The position numbers and the translations under genes were made by a program. Source: Bradyrhizobium diazoefficiens (lineage in GTDB: Bacteria > Pseudomonadota > Alphaproteobacteria > Rhizobiales > Xanthobacteraceae). From it: DNA of 64,000 nucleotides. Shown here piece by piece: positions 57,251-64,000 of this stretch. The DNA lies in NCBI RefSeq assembly GCF_016616885.1, contig NZ_CP067102.1, positions 1,268,501-1,332,500 on the forward strand, given 5' to 3'. The notes below the pieces were generated by a model. It was not told where the DNA came from, did not search any database, and saw nothing but the letters and a program-made list of their open reading frames with translations. Every line of letters begins with the position of its first letter. Position 1 is the stretch's first letter.

Positions 57251-57564
57251 CCTCCCCGCTTGAACAGAAGAAGATCAAGATCGCCGGCCCCTCGGTGGTG
57301 ACCGCCAACCGCACCTGGGACGGCATCGTGGTATACCGCACGGCCGCCAAGAGCTGGTCCGCGGACCTGGCGGAAGCCGCGATCGTGCGCACCTCGGATG
57401 AAGCGAAAGCGTTGCTTGCGGAGTCCGTCGCCGATGACGTCGGCGCGATCGGTCCCTATATCGCCCCGGTGCAGGTCGGCGCGGACGGCAAGATCGAACC
57501 CGGCAATCTGCGCGAACAGATCCGTCGCACCGGTGTGACCATCGGACAGCCGGCCCAGGTTTAA
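57247..57564 (+). CDS. DUF2849 domain protein
   Basis: 105-residue soluble protein of unknown function. VVYRTAAKSWSADLAEAAIV and VGAIGPYIAPVQVGADGKIE match the DUF2849 family, which is repeatedly found beside sulfite reductase in alphaproteobacteria. The ATGA overlap with cysG and 11-bp gap to cysI place it firmly in the pathway. Confidence 0.85.
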   Translation: MTSPLEQKKIKIAGPSVVTANRTWDGIVVYRTAAKSWSADLAEAAIVRTSDEAKALLAESVADDVGAIGPYIAPVQVGADGKIEPGNLREQIRRTGVTIGQPAQV

Positions 57565-57575
57565 GGCATTCTCTC

Positions 57576-59231
57576 ATGTACGCTTACGACGAAATCGACC
57601 GCACGCTCGTTAACGAGCGCGTCTCGGAGTTCCGCGACCAGGTGAAGCGCCGCCTCTCGGGCGAGCTTACCGAGGACGAGTTCAAGATCCTGCGCCTGCA
57701 GAACGGCGTCTATCTGCAACTGCACGCCTACATGTTCCGCGTCGCGATTCCCTACGGGACACTGGCGACGAACCAGTTGCGGGCGCTCGCCCATGTTGCG
57801 CGCAAATATGACCGCGGCTACGGCCACTTCACCACGCGGCAGAACATCCAGTTCAATTGGATCAAGCTCGCCGAGCTGCCGGACGCACTCGCTGACCTCG
57901 CCAAGGTCGGCATCCATGCGATGCAGACCTCCGGCAACAACATGCGCAACGTCACTTCGGACCAGTGGGCCGGCGTCGCGCCCGGTGAGATCGAGGACCC
58001 GCGCATCTGGTCGGAGCTGATCCGCCAGCACACCACGCTGCATCCGGAGTTCTCGTTCCTGCCGCGCAAGTTCAAGATCGCGATCACCGCGTCGGACCAT
58101 GACCGCGCCGCGATCAAGATCCACGACATCGGGCTGAAGCTGATCAAGAACGAGGAGGGTGAGACCGGTTTCGAGGTGCTCGTCGGCGGCGGTCTCGGCC
58201 GCACGCCGTTCATCGGCAAGACCATCAAGCACTTCGTGCATGGCCGCGATATCCTCAGCTATATCGAGGCGATCCTGCGCGTCTACAATCAGTACGGTCG
58301 CCGTGACAACATCTACAAGGCGCGCATCAAGATCCTGGTGCACGAGCTCGGCATCGAAAAATTCTCGCGCGAGGTCGAGGAGGAGTGGCAGCACATCCGC
58401 AACTCCTCGCTGCAGATCGACGACGAGGTGATCGAGGATATCCGCTCGCGTTTCACCTATCCGAACTACGAGAAGCTGCCGCATATGCCGGACGAGCTGC
58501 GTCAGGCCACGGCGGACGCGGACTTCGAGGCGTGGCGCAAGAATTCGGTGTCGCCGCACAAGGTGCAGGGCTATTCCATCGTCACGATCTCGTTGAAGCC
58601 GATCGGCGCGCCTCCGGGCGATGCCACGGCCGAGCAGATGGATGCGCTGGCGGATCTCGCCGATAAATATTCGTTCGGTGAGATCCGCGTCGGCCACGAG
58701 CAGAATCTGGCGCTGCCGCATGTCGCCAAGCGTGACCTGCCGGCGTTGTGGAAGGCGCTCGACAAGCTCGGTCTCGCGACGCCGAACGTCAATCTGATCA
58801 CCGACATCATCGCCTGCCCGGGTCTCGATTACTGCTCGCTGGCGAATGCGCGCTCGATCCCGATCGCGCAGGAGCTGACGCGGCGCTTCGCCAACCACGA
58901 GCTCGCCAATCTGATCGGCCGGCTCCACATCAACATCTCCGGCTGCATCAATGCCTGCGGTCACCACCATGTCGGCCATATCGGCATTCTCGGCGTCGAG
59001 AAGAACGGCGAGGAGATCTACCAGATCACCATCGGCGGCCGTGCCGACGAAGCTGCTGCGCTCGGCAATCTGATCGGCCCAGGCGTCAAGTTCGACGAGG
59101 TCGCCGACGTCATCGAGGACGTCGTGGAAGCCTATCTGGCGCTGCGCGAGCGGCCCGAAGAGCTGTTCATCGACACGGTGAAGCGCCTCGGCGTCGAACC
59201 CTTCAAGGAGCGCGTCTATGCCACTCGTTAA
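57576..59231 (+). CDS. cysI: nitrite/sulfite reductase haemoprotein
   Basis: Reduces sulfite to sulfide with siroheme and a [4Fe-4S] cluster, 551 residues. The cluster ligands are C414 and C420 (ACPGLDYCSLAN) and C457 and C461 (SGCINACGHHHVG). TSGNNMRNVTSDQWAGV lies in the first half. No CysJ partner is nearby, so a ferredoxin probably donates electrons. It overlaps the next gene by 14 bp. Confidence 0.93.
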   Translation: MYAYDEIDRTLVNERVSEFRDQVKRRLSGELTEDEFKILRLQNGVYLQLHAYMFRVAIPYGTLATNQLRALAHVARKYDRGYGHFTTRQNIQFNWIKLAELPDALADLAKVGIHAMQTSGNNMRNVTSDQWAGVAPGEIEDPRIWSELIRQHTTLHPEFSFLPRKFKIAITASDHDRAAIKIHDIGLKLIKNEEGETGFEVLVGGGLGRTPFIGKTIKHFVHGRDILSYIEAILRVYNQYGRRDNIYKARIKILVHELGIEKFSREVEEEWQHIRNSSLQIDDEVIEDIRSRFTYPNYEKLPHMPDELRQATADADFEAWRKNSVSPHKVQGYSIVTISLKPIGAPPGDATAEQMDALADLADKYSFGEIRVGHEQNLALPHVAKRDLPALWKALDKLGLATPNVNLITDIIACPGLDYCSLANARSIPIAQELTRRFANHELANLIGRLHINISGCINACGHHHVGHIGILGVEKNGEEIYQITIGGRADEAAALGNLIGPGVKFDEVADVIEDVVEAYLALRERPEELFIDTVKRLGVEPFKERVYATR

Positions 59232-59733
59232 CGGCGGAAAAATCGCCGACGACAGTTTCGTCAAGCTGGCCGTCGACACGCCGCTGCCCGAGAGCGGCGA
59301 CATTCTGGTGCCGGCCGAGCGTTTCGTCGGCGAGGCGGAGGTACTGCTCAAGCGCGCCGGCAGGGTCGGCGTGATCTGGCCGAACAGCCGCGACATCGAC
59401 GAGCTGGTGCCGTATCTCGGCAAGGTCGCCGCCGTCGCGCTGGTGTTCCCGACCTTCCGCGACGGACGCGCCTACAGCCAGGCACGGCTGCTGCGCGAGC
59501 GTTACAATTATCGCGGCGAATTGCGCGCGACCGGCCAGATCCTGCGTGACCAGTTCGTGTTCATGCTGCGCGCCGGCTTCGATTCCTTCGAGGTCAAGAA
59601 GCAGGCGGATGCGGAAGCCTTCATGCAGACCGCGAAGCGCTATTCGGTGTTCTACCAGCCGACCGGCGACGGCCGGATCACGGCATTGCACCGGCGCATG
59701 CAGCTGCGTCATTCGGAAGGTGTCGGCACGTGA
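59218..59733 (+). CDS. DUF934 domain protein
   Basis: 171-residue soluble protein. VALVFPTFRDGRAYSQARLL and RGELRATGQILRDQFVFMLR are the DUF934 signature. It sits between cysI and cysH with overlaps on both sides (14 and 4 bp), so it is needed in step with sulfite reductase or APS reductase. Its action is unknown. Confidence 0.88.
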   Translation: MPLVNGGKIADDSFVKLAVDTPLPESGDILVPAERFVGEAEVLLKRAGRVGVIWPNSRDIDELVPYLGKVAAVALVFPTFRDGRAYSQARLLRERYNYRGELRATGQILRDQFVFMLRAGFDSFEVKKQADAEAFMQTAKRYSVFYQPTGDGRITALHRRMQLRHSEGVGT

Positions 59734-60455
59734 ACGCGATCGCGCCCCAGGTTTCATCCGCCTCTGCGCTGCCTTCGGCGGAAGAGCTCGACCATGCGCT
59801 GCGCGATGCGTCGCCGGTGGAAGTCATCGCCGCGGCGTTGAAGACGGTCGGGCGTGAAAAACTCGCGCTGGTGTCGTCCTTCGGCACGGAATCGGCAACG
59901 CTGCTCAAGGTCATGGCGGACGTCGACCCGGCCATCCCCGTGATCTTCCTCGACACCGGCTGGCTGTTCGAGGAGACGCTCGCCTATCGCGATACGCTGA
60001 TCGCGACGCTGGGCCTCAAGGACGTCCGCTCGATCAAGCCGGCCGAAGAGACGCTGTCGCGGGAGGATCCCGACCGCGACCTCTGGTTCTCCGATCCCGA
60101 CGCCTGCTGCCGCATCCGTAAGGTGGAGCCACTGGCGCGTGCGCTGAAGCCGTTTTCGGCCTGGCTCAACGGTCGCAAGCGCTTCCAGGGCAATGCCCGC
60201 GCCGACATCCCGGTGGTCGAAGACGACGGCGCACGGTTGAAGTTCAATCCGTTCGCCAACGTCTCGCGCGAGGAACTCGAAGCGATTTTCCTCCGCGCCA
60301 AATTGCCGCGTCACCCACTCGCGGCGTCGGGTTTTCGCTCGGTCGGGTGTATGCCTTGCACGAGCAGAACGACCGAGGGCGAGGATGAGCGCGCGGGTCG
60401 CTGGCGCGGCCGACCGAAGACAGAATGCGGCATCCACACGATGAAGACTTCGTAG
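59730..60455 (+). CDS. cysH: adenylylsulfate (APS) reductase
   Basis: Reduces APS to sulfite, 241 residues. The [4Fe-4S] cluster ligands that mark APS rather than PAPS reductases are present: C126-C127 (ACCRIRKVEPL) and C207/C210 (GCMPC). The catalytic Cys is C233 in TECGIH. So reduction can proceed from APS directly, leaving the APS kinase half of CysNC for other sulfation. Confidence 0.95.
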   Translation: MNAIAPQVSSASALPSAEELDHALRDASPVEVIAAALKTVGREKLALVSSFGTESATLLKVMADVDPAIPVIFLDTGWLFEETLAYRDTLIATLGLKDVRSIKPAEETLSREDPDRDLWFSDPDACCRIRKVEPLARALKPFSAWLNGRKRFQGNARADIPVVEDDGARLKFNPFANVSREELEAIFLRAKLPRHPLAASGFRSVGCMPCTSRTTEGEDERAGRWRGRPKTECGIHTMKTS

Positions 60456-60579
60456 CACAGTCGAGCTGCAAGGCTACGAACAAGAAAATCAGGTTCCGTT
60501 GACTTGAGAGCGTTTCGCCACGAGTTTCGCCTGCATGCCTTCGATGACAGTGACGTCGTCGAAGTGAATGGAGATGGAC

Positions 60580-61596
60580 ATGATGCGTCGTATCGTTCCG
60601 CTCGCTGCAGGACTTCTCGCAACAGGACTGCTCGTAACGGGATTCTTGGCAAGCGCGGCTCTCGCTGCTGATATCAACCTCTTGAACGTGTCGTACGATC
60701 CGACGCGTGAGCTTTATGTCGAGTTCAACAAGGCGTTCGCGAACGCCTATCAGAAGGAAACCGGCAAGAGCGTCGAGATCAAGCAGTCGCATGGCGGCAG
60801 CGGCTCGCAGGCGCGCGCCGTGATCGACGGATTGCAGGCCGACGTGGTGACGCTAGCGCTCGCCTATGACATCGACGCCATCGCCGGCAAGGGCCTCATC
60901 GCGGCAGATTGGCAGAAGCGGCTGCCGCAGAATTCATCACCCTACACGTCGACTATCGTGTTCCTGATGCGCAAGGGCAATCCCAAGGGCATCAAGGACT
61001 GGGATGACCTGCTCAAGCCGGGCGTCGCCGTGATCACGCCGAACCCGAAGACCTCGGGCGGTGCGCGCTGGAATTATCTGGCGGCCTGGGGCTTTGCGCA
61101 GAAGAAATATGGTTCGGCGGACAAGGCCAAGGACTTCATCGGCAAGCTCTATCAGCAGGTTCCGGTGCTCGATACCGGCGCGCGCGGCGCCACCGTGACC
61201 TTCGTCGAGCGCGGCGTCGGCGACGTGCTGCTCGCCTGGGAGAACGAGGCCTATCTCGCGCTGAAGGAGTTTGGTCCGGAGAAATTCGAGATCGTGGCGC
61301 CGCCGCTGTCGATCCTCGCCGAGCCGCCGGTCGCCATCGTCGACAAGGTTGCCGATAAAAAGGGCACCCGCAACGTCGCCGATGCCTACCTCCAGTACTG
61401 GTACACCAAGGAAGGGCAGGAGATCGCCGCGCGCAACTTCTACCGTCCGCGCGATCCCGAGATTGCTAAAAGGCACGAAAACTCGTTCGCAAAGGTCGAG
61501 CTGTTCACGATCGACGATGTGTTCGGCGGCTGGACCAAGGCGCAGAAGGAACATTTTGCTGACGGTGGCGTCTTCGATCAGATCTACAAGAACTGA
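60580..61596 (+). CDS. sbp: sulfate-binding periplasmic protein
   Basis: Sulfate receptor of the CysTWA importer, 338 residues with a signal peptide (about 1-32). [20 protein letters not shown] and [20 protein letters not shown] are typical of Sbp. The ATG at 60580 has GGAG seven bases upstream. Permease genes follow after 36 bp. Confidence 0.95.
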   Translation: MMRRIVPLAAGLLATGLLVTGFLASAALAADINLLNVSYDPTRELYVEFNKAFANAYQKETGKSVEIKQSHGGSGSQARAVIDGLQADVVTLALAYDIDAIAGKGLIAADWQKRLPQNSSPYTSTIVFLMRKGNPKGIKDWDDLLKPGVAVITPNPKTSGGARWNYLAAWGFAQKKYGSADKAKDFIGKLYQQVPVLDTGARGATVTFVERGVGDVLLAWENEAYLALKEFGPEKFEIVAPPLSILAEPPVAIVDKVADKKGTRNVADAYLQYWYTKEGQEIAARNFYRPRDPEIAKRHENSFAKVELFTIDDVFGGWTKAQKEHFADGGVFDQIYKN

Positions 61597-61632
61597 TCGG
61601 GCGCTGTCGGAGGGGTTTTAACAGGGGGTCTG

Positions 61633-62469
61633 GTGAGCGTAATCGCAGCACGACGCCGGACGTTGCCGGGCTTCGGTCTCACGATGGGACTGACGCTGAC
61701 CTGGCTGTCCGTCATCATCCTGATTCCGCTCGCCGGCCTGTTCCTGAAGTCGCTTGAGCTCAGCCCCGAGCAGTTCTGGAACATCCTCTCGAGCCGCCGT
61801 ACCCTGAATGCGCTTCGCGTCTCCTTCGGCCTCGCTTTTGCAGCGGCATGCGTCAATCTCGTGATGGGCAGCATCATCGTCTGGGCGCTCGTGCGCTATC
61901 GCTTTCCCGGCCGCCGGCTGTTCGATGCCATCGTCGATGTGCCTTTTGCATTGCCGACGGCTGTTGCCGGCGTCGCGCTGACCTCGCTATTTGCCGAAAA
62001 AGGCTGGCTGGGTGCGCCGCTCGCCGCGCTCGGCATCAAGGTGGCGTTCACGCCGCTCGGCATCTTCGTCGCCATGATCTTCATCGGCATTCCCTTCGTG
62101 GTGCGCACCGTGCAGCCGGTGCTGCAGGATCTCGACCCCGAGATCGAGGAGGCCGCGGGCAGCCTCGGCGCCAGCCGCTGGCAAACGATCATTCGCGTGA
62201 TCCTGCCGTCGCTCGGTCCGGCATTGCTCACGGGGCTCGCGCTCGCCTTTGCGCGCGCGGTCGGCGAATACGGCTCGGTGATCTTCATCGCCGGCAATCT
62301 GCCCAACGTCTCCGAGATCGCGCCGCTCTTGATCGTGATCCGGCTCTCCGAATTCCGCTATGCCGACGCGACCGCGATCGCCGTCGTCATGCTCGTCGTC
62401 TCCTTCGTCATCATCTTCGCAGTCAACCGGTTGCAGCGCTGGGCGCAGAACCGGATCCCGGTGCACTAG
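61633..62469 (+). CDS. cysT: sulfate ABC transporter permease CysT
   Basis: Inner-membrane subunit of 278 residues, six membrane segments. [20 protein letters not shown] and [20 protein letters not shown] (ATPase contact) are typical. It starts at GTG preceded by AGGGGG. CysW follows 11 bp later. Confidence 0.95.
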   Translation: MSVIAARRRTLPGFGLTMGLTLTWLSVIILIPLAGLFLKSLELSPEQFWNILSSRRTLNALRVSFGLAFAAACVNLVMGSIIVWALVRYRFPGRRLFDAIVDVPFALPTAVAGVALTSLFAEKGWLGAPLAALGIKVAFTPLGIFVAMIFIGIPFVVRTVQPVLQDLDPEIEEAAGSLGASRWQTIIRVILPSLGPALLTGLALAFARAVGEYGSVIFIAGNLPNVSEIAPLLIVIRLSEFRYADATAIAVVMLVVSFVIIFAVNRLQRWAQNRIPVH

Positions 62470-62480
62470 GGCGGAATGCG

Positions 62481-63381
62481 ATGACGATGCAGATCGCCGA
62501 CGCCGTTTCGCTGTCCTCGCCCGAGGCGAAGGCGCGCGCGCATGCGGCAGCCGCGCGCAACAATCTCCGTACCGAGCCGAAGGCCGTGCGCATCGCCATC
62601 ATCGCGCTGGCGATATTGTTCCTCTCCGCCTTTGTCGTGCTGCCGCTGGTGCTGGTGTTCGCGCAGGCCTTCTCGAAAGGCATTCTGGCCTATTTCGACG
62701 CGCTCGCCGAGCCGGAGGCGCTGGCGGCGATCAAGCTGACGCTGCTGGTCGCGGCGATCTCGGTCGGCCTCAACCTTGTGTTTGGTCTCGTCGCCGCCTG
62801 GGCGATCGCCAAGTTTGAGTTTCGCGGAAAAACCTTCCTGATCACGCTGATCGACCTGCCATTCTCGGTGAGCCCGGTGATCTCGGGTCTCGTGTTCGTG
62901 CTGTTGTTTGGCGCGCAGGGCTATTTCGGGGGCTGGTTGAGGGATCACGACATCCAGATCCTGTTCGCGGTGCCCGGCATCGCGCTCGCTACCACCTTCG
63001 TGACCTTCCCCTTCGTGGCGCGCGCCCTGATCCCCTTGATGCAGGAGCAAGGCACGCAGGAGGAGGAGGCCGCGATCTCGCTCGGCGCCTCGGGCCTGCA
63101 AACCTTCTTCCGCGTCACGCTGCCCAACATCAAATGGGGCGTGCTCTATGGCGTCCTGCTCTGCAACGCGCGCGCGATGGGCGAGTTCGGTGCGGTCTCC
63201 GTCGTCTCCGGCCATATCCGCGGCGAGACCAACACCATGCCGCTGCTGGTCGAGATTCTCTACAACGAGTACCAGTTCGTCGCCGCGTTCGCGATCGCTT
63301 CGCTGCTCGCGATGCTGGCGCTGATCACGCTGATCGCCAAGACCGTTCTCGAACGTCACCTCGGCGAAGGACGCGACATCA

Positions 63382-63392
<11 letters not shown>
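62481..63392 (+). CDS. cysW: sulfate ABC transporter permease CysW
   Basis: Second permease, 303 residues, six membrane segments. [20 protein letters not shown] and [20 protein letters not shown] match CysW. The ATG at 62481 is clear; longer readings run through cysT in another frame. It overlaps cysA by 11 bp. Confidence 0.95.

Positions 63393-64000
<608 letters not shown>

Overview
The window is a high-GC alphaproteobacterial chromosome segment, most likely Bradyrhizobium or a close Nitrobacteraceae relative. Supporting evidence: a 184-residue membrane-anchored cytochrome c that matches CycM in size and layout, a urtABCDE-urease supercluster, a Tad/Cpa pilus locus, EcfG-type promoter motifs, and palindromic 'GTCATTCC...' intergenic repeats of the kind bradyrhizobia carry. 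Almost all of it is ordinary, densely packed core or accessory chromosome. There are no tRNA or rRNA genes, no CRISPR array, no phage and no intact insertion sequence.

Layout. 0-1.3 kb: kdsB (partial) and cycM. 1.5-9.2 kb: a YejABEF-type peptide ABC importer with two tandem binding proteins. 9.2-11.8 kb: an NlpC/P60 hydrolase, an M17 aminopeptidase and a small membrane protein. 12.1 kb: a metallophosphoesterase remnant. 12.4-24 kb: Tad pilus genes (tadD on +; pilA, cpaABCDEF and tadBC on -), a sterol-desaturase-family hydroxylase and a stand-alone secretin N-domain protein. 24.1-26.5 kb: cold-shock protein, IF-1 and a DEAD-box helicase. 27-39.1 kb: fourteen co-directional genes for urea uptake (urtABCDE) and urease (ureD, A, B, C, E, F, G), with two extra genes inside: a small HD-domain (p)ppGpp-hydrolase-like protein and a YgiN-like monooxygenase. 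A textbook sigma-54 promoter precedes urtA. 39.4-43 kb: a degenerate HWE-type sensor kinase, a TetR regulator and an OpgC-family membrane protein. 43.1-50.3 kb: envelope and stress genes (DUF883, AI-2E transporter, L,D-transpeptidase, DUF2865, a small membrane protein, CsbD), plus an intact chemoreceptor and a decayed copy of one. 50.3-52.5 kb: malate synthase G. 52.8-64 kb: sulfate assimilation, with cysD-cysNC on - and cysG-DUF2849-cysI-DUF934-cysH-sbp-cysT-cysW-cysA on +.

How the genes work together. The urt/ure block imports urea and hydrolyses it under nitrogen (RpoN) control. The cys block imports sulfate, activates it to APS, reduces APS to sulfite and then sulfide, and makes the siroheme that CysI needs. 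No CysJ flavoprotein is present, so the electron donor is presumably a ferredoxin. The pilus block holds the Tad motor, platform, secretin, peptidase and Flp pilin, but no TadE/F/G minor pilins.

The least expected signal is regulatory. Five promoters matching the alphaproteobacterial general-stress sigma factor EcfG (GGAAC, 16-17 bases, then CGTT or GGTT) lie within about 6.2 kb (44.0-50.3 kb), each just upstream of a plausible stress or envelope gene. A sixth match lies upstream of the HD-domain gene inside the urease operon. It suggests, without proof, that this alarmone-hydrolase-like gene has its own stress promoter within a nitrogen-regulated operon.
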